The position numbers were made by a program, and so were the translations under genes. Below are positions 8,970 to 16,531 of a stretch of DNA of 61,433 bases, piece after piece. The notes below the pieces were generated by a model. The model was not told where the DNA came from. It did no database searches and worked only from the letters and a program-made list of their open reading frames with translations. The stretch is taken from positions 1-61,433 of the forward strand of contig JAJZVZ010000008.1 of NCBI GenBank assembly GCA_021846945.1. Reading direction: 5' to 3'. The DNA comes from Acidobacteriota bacterium. GTDB taxonomy: Bacteria; Acidobacteriota; Terriglobia; Terriglobales; Acidobacteriaceae. How positions within the stretch are numbered: position 1 is the stretch's first letter; the number at the start of each line of letters is the position of its first letter.

Positions 8970-10142
8970 ATGATTCGCAAGACGCGCCTGTTTACACCCG
9001 GTCCCACCCCACTGCTGCCCGCGGCCCAGTTCGCCATGGCGGCGGCAGACATCCACCACCGCACCCCCGAGTTTCGCGCTCTTTTCCAGAAGGTGCTGGC
9101 GCAGTTGAAGGTCTTCGTCGGCACGCAAAATGACGTGCTGCTGCTCTCCTGCTCGGGCACAGGTGCGATGGAAGCCTCCGTTTCGAATCTCACTTCACCG
9201 GGCGATTCCGTCCTGGTGCTTACCGCCGGCAAGTTTGGCGAGCGCTGGGTCGGGCTAGCCAAGGCCTTCGGCTGCCAGGTGGAGGTTGTGGAAGCGCCCT
9301 ACGGGCAGACCTTCGATCTGGACAAAGTGAAGAAGGCGCTGAAGCCCGGCATCAAGGCCCTGTTAATGCAGGCCTCGGAGACTTCGACGGCCGTCAATCA
9401 CAACGTCGAGGCCATTGCCAGGCTCATCAAGGAGGTTGCGCCGGAGACGCTGCTGGTGGTCGATGGCATCACCGGCCTGGGCACCACGCACTTCGACGTG
9501 GACGGCTGGGGAATCGACGTGCTCATCGGCGGCTCGCAGAAGGCCGTGATGATTCCGCCGGGACTGGCTTATCTGAGTGTGAGCGAAAAGGCATGGGCGG
9601 CCATGGAGCAGTCCAAGAATCCGCGCTACTACTTCGACCTCCGCAAAGAGCGCAAGAATGCGTCGAAGGGCGAGAGCGCGTACACGCCGGCCGTGGCCTT
9701 GATCGCCGGTCTGGGCGCGGCGCTCGACTATATCGCCGGCCAGGCGGGCGGCGATCTTGAGAAGGGCCGCATCGCACTCGTCAATAATGCGATCACCAAC
9801 GCGGCGGCCATGCGCGCCGGGCTTGTGGCGCTGGGCTTTACGCTGTTTGCGCCCACTTCGCCTTCGGCGGCGGCCACGGCGGTCGCGGTTCCGGAGGGCA
9901 TGGATTCGAGCGAGGTGGTGAAAGCGCTCAAGACTCGCTTCGCCGCGGTCATCGCCAACGGCCAGGGCGAGATGAAGGGCAAAATCTTCCGCGTCGCGCA
10001 CCTGGGCTTCTTCGATTACCTCGACACCATTGCCCTGCTCGGCGCCATGGAACACATCGCCAAGGACACGCTGAAGCTGCCCGTGAAGTACGGCCAGGCG
10101 GTAGCGGCGGCGCAGCAGGTGTATGCGGATGCGGCGAAGTAG
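8970..10142 (+). CDS. Class V aminotransferase (serine/phosphoserine or alanine-glyoxylate type)
   Basis: A 390-residue PLP-dependent aminotransferase of the alanine-glyoxylate/serine-pyruvate family. It starts with RLFTPGPTPLLP, has the cofactor-binding block SCSGTGAMEAS near residue 60, VDGITGLGT near residue 165 and the PLP lysine K191 in GGSQKAVMIPPG. A GAGGAG site precedes the ATG. The next gene is a 3-phosphoglycerate dehydrogenase, so the likely role here is the transamination step of serine biosynthesis in place of a classical SerC (inference from context). A glyoxylate-using role is the alternative. Length is normal. Confidence 0.85.
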   Translation: MIRKTRLFTPGPTPLLPAAQFAMAAADIHHRTPEFRALFQKVLAQLKVFVGTQNDVLLLSCSGTGAMEASVSNLTSPGDSVLVLTAGKFGERWVGLAKAFGCQVEVVEAPYGQTFDLDKVKKALKPGIKALLMQASETSTAVNHNVEAIARLIKEVAPETLLVVDGITGLGTTHFDVDGWGIDVLIGGSQKAVMIPPGLAYLSVSEKAWAAMEQSKNPRYYFDLRKERKNASKGESAYTPAVALIAGLGAALDYIAGQAGGDLEKGRIALVNNAITNAAAMRAGLVALGFTLFAPTSPSAAATAVAVPEGMDSSEVVKALKTRFAAVIANGQGEMKGKIFRVAHLGFFDYLDTIALLGAMEHIAKDTLKLPVKYGQAVAAAQQVYADAAK

Positions 10143-10184
10143 CGGAGTTAGTTCCGCTAACGCCGCTCCTGAACGGAAGGAACC

Positions 10185-12002
10185 ATGGCTGAGCTAACTT
10201 TCGGAGAAAAGCTGCTGATTGCAAGGAAGCAGCTGGATCTCTATCAATACGAGATGGCCGAGCGGCTGGGCGTGCACCCCAACTCGATCACCAAGTACGA
10301 GCGGGGCGAGGGCAAGCCGCATGCGGCCGTGGTGCGCATGTTCGACCTGCTGTGCGAGAAGCACGGTATTCGCTTTGACGAGTACGAAGCCTTGCAAAAG
10401 GAAAAGGGAGACGCGATGAAGATCGTTCTGGCGGAAAAAGTTTCTCCGGCGACGCTGGCCGTGTTCGCGGCCGAGCCGGGATGGGAAGTTCTGACGCACG
10501 ACAAGCTGACCGACGGCCTTGCTGCGGCGCTGGCCGATGCCGACGCGCTGGTGGTGCGCTCCGCGGTGCAGGTGGACGACGCGCTGATGGAGAAAGCGCC
10601 CAGGCTGCGCGTGATCGGGCGCGCCGGCGTGGGTGTGGACAACATTGACGCCGAAGCGGCGACGCGCCGCGGCATCGTCGTCATGAATACGCCCGGCGCC
10701 AACGCGGTGGCCGTGGCCGAGCTGACGCTTTGCCTGATGATTGCCCTGGCGCGCAAGGTGCCCGCGGCCAATACATCGATGCACGCGGGCAGGTGGGAAA
10801 AGAAGATCCTGCAAGGATCTGAACTGCGCGGCAAGACCTTCGGCATCCTGGGCCTGGGCCGCGTCGGTCTGGAAGTGGCGCGGCGGGCCAAGGCCTTCGG
10901 CATGGAAATCATCGGCAGCGATCCCTTCGTCTCGGCTGCCGTGGCGCGCGAGAACAACATCCGGCTGGTCACGCTCGATGAGCTCTTCGCCGGATCGGAC
11001 TACCTCACGCTGCACGTGGGCCTGACCCCGCAAACCGGTGGGATCATCAACGCCAAGACCCTTGCCACGATGAAGAAGGGCGTGCGCATCATCAACTGCG
11101 CGCGCGGCGAGCTGGTGGAGGATGCGGCGCTCGTGGAGGCGCTCAAGAGCGGGCAGGTAGCCGGCGCGGCGCTCGACGTCTTCTCCGTCGAGCCGCCCAA
11201 GGACTCGCCTTACTTCGGCATGGACAACGTCATCCTGAGCCCGCATATCGCCGGCTCGACCAGCGAGGCGCAGGAGGCCGTGGGTGTGCAGATCGCCCAG
11301 CAGGTGCGCGCTTATCTCAAGCTCGGCGTGGTGCAGAACGCCATCAATTTGCCTTCGCTTTCCCACGAGGAATACGTGCAGTTGGCGCCGTACATCGATC
11401 TCGCCGGCCGTCTGGGCGCGTTCCTGGCCCAGGCAGGCAAGGACGGCATTGAGTCCATTCGCCTGAGCTACGGCGGCACGCTGGCCGACGCCAAAACCGA
11501 GCTGGTGCGCAATGCGGCGATCGCGGGGCTCTTGCAGGGCTCGGAAAATGTGAACCGCATCAACGCCGCGGCCGTGGCCGAGGAGCGCGGCATCCGCGTG
11601 CACGAAGAGAAGCAGGAAAGCCATCGCGGCGGCGCGGCCAGCGTGCTCACCATCGAGCTGCACGCGCCCGCCGGCGACAGCCACGCCACCGCGACCGTCA
11701 TCCACGGCGAGCAGCCGCGCCTGCTCGAGTTCGATGGCATCGACATTGAAGCGCCGCTCGAGGGCAACCTGCTGGTCTGCCGCAATCTCGACGTGCCCGG
11801 CGTCGTCGGCCGCATCGGCACCATCCTCGGCCAGCAGGGCGTCAACATCGCCAACTTCGCCCTCGGCCGCGATCGCAGCGGCGCCAAGCCGGTCAAGGCC
11901 CTGTCCGTCGTGCAGGTGGATGCGCCGGTTTCCAAGGCTGTTCTGGAAGCGCTCACCAGCATCGAGGCGCTGCTGGAAGCACGCCTGGTCGAGCTGCCCT
12001 AG
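10185..12002 (+). CDS. serA: 3-phosphoglycerate dehydrogenase with N-terminal XRE-type helix-turn-helix
   Basis: A continuous 605-codon frame. Residues 1-70 form an XRE/Cro-like domain (LLIARKQLDLYQYEMAERLG, then VHPNSITKYERGEGKP). From M78 the sequence is ordinary long-form SerA: a catalytic D-2-hydroxyacid dehydrogenase domain (RAGVGVDNID, GILGLGRVGLEVA for NAD binding, NCARGELV, and the catalytic His in LSPHIAGST), then an intervening domain and a C-terminal ACT domain (NLDVPGVVGRIGTILG). SerA makes 3-phosphohydroxypyruvate. An AAGGA site precedes ATG 10185, and a second good site (AAAAGGGAG, 10402-10410) sits 5 bases before ATG 10416, so a normal-length SerA of 528 residues could also be made. 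Confidence 0.88.
   Translation: MAELTFGEKLLIARKQLDLYQYEMAERLGVHPNSITKYERGEGKPHAAVVRMFDLLCEKHGIRFDEYEALQKEKGDAMKIVLAEKVSPATLAVFAAEPGWEVLTHDKLTDGLAAALADADALVVRSAVQVDDALMEKAPRLRVIGRAGVGVDNIDAEAATRRGIVVMNTPGANAVAVAELTLCLMIALARKVPAANTSMHAGRWEKKILQGSELRGKTFGILGLGRVGLEVARRAKAFGMEIIGSDPFVSAAVARENNIRLVTLDELFAGSDYLTLHVGLTPQTGGIINAKTLATMKKGVRIINCARGELVEDAALVEALKSGQVAGAALDVFSVEPPKDSPYFGMDNVILSPHIAGSTSEAQEAVGVQIAQQVRAYLKLGVVQNAINLPSLSHEEYVQLAPYIDLAGRLGAFLAQAGKDGIESIRLSYGGTLADAKTELVRNAAIAGLLQGSENVNRINAAAVAEERGIRVHEEKQESHRGGAASVLTIELHAPAGDSHATATVIHGEQPRLLEFDGIDIEAPLEGNLLVCRNLDVPGVVGRIGTILGQQGVNIANFALGRDRSGAKPVKALSVVQVDAPVSKAVLEALTSIEALLEARLVELP
10402..10418 (+). promoter_or_regulatory. Internal ribosome binding site and start codon within HTH-serA
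   Basis: AAAAGGGAG at 10402-10410, then a five-base spacer and ATG at 10416-10418, in frame. This is where a typical SerA begins. It could yield a second product lacking the helix-turn-helix. Confidence 0.45.
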
Positions 12003-12051
12003 ACCCGTTTCCAGGTCCCTGATCGTCTGTTCTTGTACCCAATTTGGGTGC

Positions 12052-12077
12052 CCCAGGTCCCGATTCTGGGACCTGGG
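12052..12077. terminator. Perfect 10-bp inverted repeat downstream of serA
   Basis: Arms 12052-12061 and 12068-12077 pair perfectly around a 6-base loop, 50 bases after the serA stop. The arm core (CCAGGTCCC) also occurs once more at about 12011-12019, 7 bases after the stop. There is no T tract; it may be a terminator or a repeat element. Confidence 0.4.
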
Positions 12078-12100
12078 AAGGCTTAGCTCCCGACTCCGAG

Positions 12101-12150
12101 CCGGGTGCCCCATCCTTTCCGCGGCCTTTTGCGGAATGGGTGGGAGAGCG
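12101..12150. repeat. REP-like palindromic element, copy A
   Basis: A 50-bp hairpin with GTGCCCCATCC on the left and a GGGTGGGAGAGCG right end. The arms pair over about 14 of 15 positions with one mismatch. It closely resembles the element inside copA at 17419-17465, including the identical GGGTGGGAGAGCG end. The rest of the 12003-12356 gap holds no gene. Confidence 0.5.
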
Positions 12151-12356
12151 CCAACCCCAACCCCAAAACCAGCCGGCGTCTTCCCGAAATACTCCATTCA
12201 TGGATGGAGCGCACCTTCTCGCCCCTCACTCTCACCCCGCAAAATATCCGAACACCCAGCCCCTCCCTGCCGTCTTAGCGAATGAACAGGGAGTGATGAT
12301 GCCTCGCAGGCTTTGCACCCGGCGTATCATCGTCAGGCATCGGGGCCGAAGGGAAC

Positions 12357-12887
12357 ATGGACGTCCTATCCAGCGACGAAGAGGCGGAGTTCACGGCGCT
12401 CGTCCAGCGCCAAGCGCGCTTCGTCTTCCGCGTCGCCTACGCCGTGCTGCTTAACTCCCACGATGCCGAAGACGCGGTACAGGAGACCTTCTTGAAGCTC
12501 TATCGCAATGGCGGCTGGCGGAACCTCGACAACGAATGCGCCTTCCTGGCCTGTGTCGCCTGGCGTGTCGCAATCGACCGGCGTCCCCGCGCCGCCCAAC
12601 CCGCCAACCCCGATCCCAGCCCAGCAGCCGATCCGCCGTCCCCGCATCCCGGCCCCGAGCAAACTCTACTGCTGGCCAACCAGCAAGCATTGGTTCACTC
12701 CATGATCGACGCCCTGCCCGAGGAGCTGCGAGTGCCCCTCGTGCTCTCCACCTTCGACGAGCTCAACTCCCGCGAGATCGGCCAGATTCTCTCCATCCCC
12801 GAGGGCACCGTCCGTACCCGCCTGCAGCGCGCTCGCCAGATCCTGCGCCAGAAGCTTGCCGCCGTTCAGGAGACTCGCTATGCGTGA
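12357..12887 (+). CDS. ECF-type RNA polymerase sigma factor
   Basis: A 176-residue sigma-70 family protein with region 2 (ARFVFRVAYAVLLNSHDAEDAVQETFLKLYR, residues about 20-50) and region 4 (ALPEELRVPLVLSTFDEL, then IGQILSIPEGTVRTRLQRAR, residues about 120-165). They are joined by a Pro/Ala-rich linker. It would direct RNA polymerase to a dedicated promoter set. Its last bases overlap the start of a membrane protein gene likely to be its anti-sigma factor. The order sigma, membrane protein, secreted protein suggests an envelope stress or surface-adaptation regulon (inference). Confidence 0.88.
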   Translation: MDVLSSDEEAEFTALVQRQARFVFRVAYAVLLNSHDAEDAVQETFLKLYRNGGWRNLDNECAFLACVAWRVAIDRRPRAAQPANPDPSPAADPPSPHPGPEQTLLLANQQALVHSMIDALPEELRVPLVLSTFDELNSREIGQILSIPEGTVRTRLQRARQILRQKLAAVQETRYA

Positions 12888-13491
12888 AAAGAACGACGAT
12901 TTCGACATCCTGCCCGACGTCCTGATCGACGCGGCTCTCGCCACCTATGCCGACCCCGGCCCCGACTCAGGGCTCGACCGGCGCGTCATGGCTCGCATTG
13001 CCGAGGCCCGCATCTCCGCCGAAGCCTCGCCGCGCCGCCGCCGCTGGCTGCCCTGGGCCATCGCGCTGCCTGCCGTGGCCTGCCTGCTTCTCTTCCTGCT
13101 GATGCTTTCCGGGCCTAAGCCGCTCCATCCGCCGGCAAGCGGCCCGGCGCAAGCGCGGCAATCGCAAGAGCCGCCCACCAGAGCCGAACAATCCGCATCT
13201 CCAACGACCCCGCAGGCCGCCGCGGCGCGCAGTGTCAAAGCGCCCGGGCGAAGGCATCGGCGCCGCTCGCAGGCTCTCGCGGCCAAGGCCATTCCGTTGC
13301 CCAAGCTCGACGTCTTCCCCACCCCGCGGCCTTTGACGCCTGAGGAGCAGGCGCTCGTCGAGTTTGCTGCTCACGCAACCAAGGCCGAACGGGAATCCTT
13401 CTTCGCGGCGCAACAGCAGGCTGATGAACCTCTGCATATCGCCGCCATTCAGATTCCACCCATCGAACCGCCCTCCGCGGGCACGAACTAA
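12880..13491 (+). CDS. Single-pass membrane protein, putative anti-sigma factor
   Basis: A 203-residue protein starting at the ATG at 12880, which has CAGGAG seven bases upstream and overlaps the sigma gene by 8 bases. An N-terminal cytoplasmic stretch of about 55 residues precedes one clear membrane segment (LPWAIALPAVACLLLFLLML). The periplasmic part is Pro/Ala/Gln-rich and basic, then ends in a conserved-looking block (PLTPEEQALVEFAAHATKAER). No zinc-finger HxxxCxxC motif is present, so the anti-sigma role rests on position and topology only. Confidence 0.65.
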   Translation: MREKNDDFDILPDVLIDAALATYADPGPDSGLDRRVMARIAEARISAEASPRRRRWLPWAIALPAVACLLLFLLMLSGPKPLHPPASGPAQARQSQEPPTRAEQSASPTTPQAAAARSVKAPGRRHRRRSQALAAKAIPLPKLDVFPTPRPLTPEEQALVEFAAHATKAERESFFAAQQQADEPLHIAAIQIPPIEPPSAGTN

Positions 13492-13501
13492 GGAGAATCC
13501 C

Positions 13502-14053
13502 ATGCGCAAGACCATCTTCGTTTGCTACTTTCTGCTTCTTATTCCGGCCCTAGGCCAGAACGCGCAGCCCCAGGACACAGCCAGGGCGCAAGCTGCCGCC
13601 ACGGCTTCGGACCAGCCGGTTCACTACTACCACCTCGACTTCGTGGTGGAGGAACTTGACGCCGCCGGAAAACCAGTCAACAGCCGCTCCTATACGACCA
13701 CGGTAAGCACCGCCCCTCACGGCTCCACGTCCATCCGCACCGGCTCCAAAATTCCCATTGCCGTCGCAAGCTCCGGCGGCAATACGCAATTCCAATACCA
13801 GGACATAGGCGTCAACATTGACGTGCGCGACGCCCATGAGATGGACCGCCAGCTCGCCTTCAATCTCACTGCGATTCTTTCCAGCGTGGCACCGGCCTAC
13901 GACCCGAATCTACATGAGCCCATAATTCGCGAGAACCGGTGGCAGGCTTTGGTTCTCATTCCCATCGGCAAACCCGTGGTCGTCTTCAGGTCGGACTCCG
14001 CAGACAGTAAAGGAGCCACGCAACTCACGGTCACGGCCACGCCGATTCCATAG
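13502..14053 (+). CDS. Secreted protein of unknown function
   Basis: A 183-residue protein starting at 13502 behind an AGGAG site; the frame is open further upstream inside the previous gene, but no site supports that. A signal peptide (MRKTIFVCYFLLLIPALGQ) is followed by a single domain of alternating polar and hydrophobic residues, with FVVEELDAAGKPVNSRSYTTTVS near residue 55. I do not recognise the family. It is the third gene of the sigma/anti-sigma cluster, 10 bases after the second, so it is probably co-transcribed. Confidence 0.6.
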   Translation: MRKTIFVCYFLLLIPALGQNAQPQDTARAQAAATASDQPVHYYHLDFVVEELDAAGKPVNSRSYTTTVSTAPHGSTSIRTGSKIPIAVASSGGNTQFQYQDIGVNIDVRDAHEMDRQLAFNLTAILSSVAPAYDPNLHEPIIRENRWQALVLIPIGKPVVVFRSDSADSKGATQLTVTATPIP

Positions 14054-14083
14054 CCTTGGTGCCGCCGCGTTTCTACGGAAAAT

Positions 14084-14133
14084 GAAAAGCGCGCATCGCA
14101 AGCCCTTTTCAGGCCCCGTGATGCGCGCTTTTC
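14084..14133. terminator. Bidirectional terminator between convergent genes
   Basis: Perfect 14-bp arms (14084-14097 and 14120-14133) with GAAAA/TTTTC ends surround a 22-base loop. It lies between the secreted-protein gene (plus) and the LptF-LptG gene (minus), and can serve both directions. Confidence 0.65.
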
Positions 14134-14153
14134 GTCTCCTCGGGAATTTCCCG

Positions 14154-16511
14154 TTACGTCGGCGTGCGCAGCAGCAGGTAGCCGCCCACCAGCGCAAAGA
14201 GCACGTCCGCCGACCACGCGGCCATCGCGGCCGGCAGATAGGCCACGTTGCCCATCGCGCCAAAGAGGTTATCGATCACCCAATAGGACAGCGCCACGGC
14301 GATCGCCACGGCAATGGCCGTCAACGAGCCGCGCCGCCCCATCGAGAGCGCGAAGGGAATGGCCAGCACCGCCATGATGACGGCCACCAGCGGATAGGCC
14401 AGCTTGTGCCATAGCGCCACGCGCAGTGACATGGTGTCGAAACCGCTCTGGCGGAGGTCGCGGATGTAGCGCTCCAACTGGCCGAAGTTCATCTCCTGCG
14501 ATTGCAGGTTTTCCTTCCGGAAGTAGTCGGGCGCTTCGTGAATCTCAGGGAAGGTGGTTTGCCTGAACTCGCGATAGCTGGTCACGTCCGCGCCCTGGAT
14601 GTCGCGCACCCAGCCATTCTGAAAGCGCCAGCAATCGCATCCCGAATCCCAGTAAACGCGGGCCGCAAAGATGCGGCGCGAAAGCTGAAATGTGGATGGA
14701 TTGAATTCGAAGATTGCGAGATTGGCGAACTCATTGCGATCAGGATCGAAGAACCGGTAGTAAAAGATGCGGCTCGGCTCGCCCGGGCGCGCATGGCCGA
14801 AGATCCATTGCTGCTCGGGATGCAGATAGGTTTGCGGCGGCTTGCCCTTGATGATGTTGCGCAGCGCCTCCTGCTTGCGATTGGCCTGCGGCAGATAGAA
14901 GTCATCGAATAGAAACAGGCTCACGGCCAGTATGGCGGCGATGGAGACGATGGGAACCACCAGCCGGTAAAGGCTGATGCCGGTGGCCTTCATTGCCACC
15001 ACTTCGCTGTTGCGGTTGAGCACACCGAAGGTGACCAGCACCGCGATCAGCACGGCCAGCGGCGCTATCTGGTAGAGCATGCTGGGCGTCAGGTTCACCA
15101 GGTAGGCGCCCACAATGGTCAGCGGAATGTGGTTGCGCAGGATGTCGCCCACCAGCTCAAAGAACGTGAAGACGAGCATGAGCATGACAAAGCTGGTGAG
15201 CACCAGGAAGAAGGTGTTGAGAAACTCGCGCAGCACGTAGCCATCGAGGATACGCGGAAAGACGCCGCGGGGCGAAGTGCGCTGCGAGTGGTTATGGAAT
15301 TTGTCGAGCAGTCCCGAGAGCGGCAGGCCGTTCTTCCTGGCCGGTTCGGCAGGACTGGGCTTTGAGAAGCGCGAGGCCCAGCCGGTGATGGCGCCGAGGA
15401 TGCGGCCGCCGGTCGCCATCTGCCACAGCAGGAAAACTCCGGTTACGGCATACAGGATATTCGCCGACCAGACGGCCATAAACACCGGCAGCTTATTCTG
15501 GCGGCCCAGGGCGATTCCCGTGACGGAAAGGAAGTAATAAATGAAGACCAGCAGTACGGTGAAGACGAATCCCGAGCTCTTGCCGCCGCGCCGCGACGCC
15601 ACACCCAGCGGCACGCCTACCAGCATCAGTACGAGGCAGGCGGCGGGAAAGGAGAAGCGGTTATGCAGTTCGATGAGGTATCGCCGCATCTCGGGACCGG
15701 GCTTGGAGTCATGGATCCGCTCGAGCAGGGCGCTCATGGGCAGAGCGTAGATGGCCGTGTCCATGCGTCCAAGGTGGACGTCGCTCTGCGCGCTCAGCCT
15801 CAGCGGCAGGTCGGTGGTGGTGAAGGTGGAGATGTCGTACTGCTGTGGCTGTCCGGGCACCGGCTTTTGCTGCGTACCGTTGCGCAGGCGCATCAGCAAC
15901 TCCTGCGGAGAGTCGCTCACCACGGTGGCCGACGCCGCGGTGGTGATGCGAGGCGCGGAGGGATCGGTCACGTCGGCCATGAACACCTCGCGCCAGTTCG
16001 CCGCTCCCGTGCCTGCACGCACATCCTGCACGTAGAGGACGAAGTTGTGGAAGTCCTCATAGAAGACGCGCGGCTGAATTTCATATGAAGCCTGCGAAGT
16101 CTCCAGCGCATGCTCCATTTGCAGGATGGCCTGATTGGCGCGCGGGGCCAGATAGAGGGAGTTGACGAGCCCCAGCAGTGTTCCGCCGACGGCGACGATC
16201 GAGGCGACACGGACAAAGTAGCCGATGCCCAGCCCCGAAGCGCGCATGGCGATAATCTCGCTGTCCGCGGCCAGGCGGCTCAACCCCAGCAGGATTCCCA
16301 CCAGCACTGCCATGGGAATCGTCATCCGCAACAGGTTGGGCAGCGTGAAAAGGAATGCCTCCATCACGTTGGTGAACGTGGAGGTGTTGCGGACCAGCAT
16401 CTCCAGGATCTGGGGAAGCCGGGGCATGAAGAGGATGAAGGTGAAAAGCGCGCAACCGATCAGCGTATGGGAAAGGATCTCGCCGAGAATGTAGCGGGTA
16501 AGGGTGCGCAC
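14154..16511 (-). CDS. Fused LptF-LptG lipopolysaccharide export permease
   Basis: A 785-residue protein made of two LptF/LptG (YjgP/YjgQ) permease halves, each normally a separate protein of about 360 residues. The first half (about 1-370) begins MRTLTRYILGEILSHTLIG and carries SRLAADSEIIAMRASG. The second begins near residue 420 (ILDGYVLREFLNTFFLVLTS) and carries FGVLNRNSEVVAMKATG. Each has paired helices before and after a periplasmic beta domain. A Pro/Ser/Arg-rich linker of about 50 residues joins them. LptFG with the LptB ATPase extracts lipopolysaccharide from the inner membrane; lptB is not in the window. The start is a GTG with a weak site. It follows copA by 20 bases. Confidence 0.88.
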   Translation of the reverse strand: MRTLTRYILGEILSHTLIGCALFTFILFMPRLPQILEMLVRNTSTFTNVMEAFLFTLPNLLRMTIPMAVLVGILLGLSRLAADSEIIAMRASGLGIGYFVRVASIVAVGGTLLGLVNSLYLAPRANQAILQMEHALETSQASYEIQPRVFYEDFHNFVLYVQDVRAGTGAANWREVFMADVTDPSAPRITTAASATVVSDSPQELLMRLRNGTQQKPVPGQPQQYDISTFTTTDLPLRLSAQSDVHLGRMDTAIYALPMSALLERIHDSKPGPEMRRYLIELHNRFSFPAACLVLMLVGVPLGVASRRGGKSSGFVFTVLLVFIYYFLSVTGIALGRQNKLPVFMAVWSANILYAVTGVFLLWQMATGGRILGAITGWASRFSKPSPAEPARKNGLPLSGLLDKFHNHSQRTSPRGVFPRILDGYVLREFLNTFFLVLTSFVMLMLVFTFFELVGDILRNHIPLTIVGAYLVNLTPSMLYQIAPLAVLIAVLVTFGVLNRNSEVVAMKATGISLYRLVVPIVSIAAILAVSLFLFDDFYLPQANRKQEALRNIIKGKPPQTYLHPEQQWIFGHARPGEPSRIFYYRFFDPDRNEFANLAIFEFNPSTFQLSRRIFAARVYWDSGCDCWRFQNGWVRDIQGADVTSYREFRQTTFPEIHEAPDYFRKENLQSQEMNFGQLERYIRDLRQSGFDTMSLRVALWHKLAYPLVAVIMAVLAIPFALSMGRRGSLTAIAVAIAVALSYWVIDNLFGAMGNVAYLPAAMAAWSADVLFALVGGYLLLRTPT

Positions 16512-16531
16512 AGCCTGACTCTGCGCTTAGT

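Noticed and set aside
10194..12197. A 667-codon minus-strand frame opposite serA
   Set aside because: It mirrors the codon bias of serA in a GC-rich genome; it has no domain and no start site.
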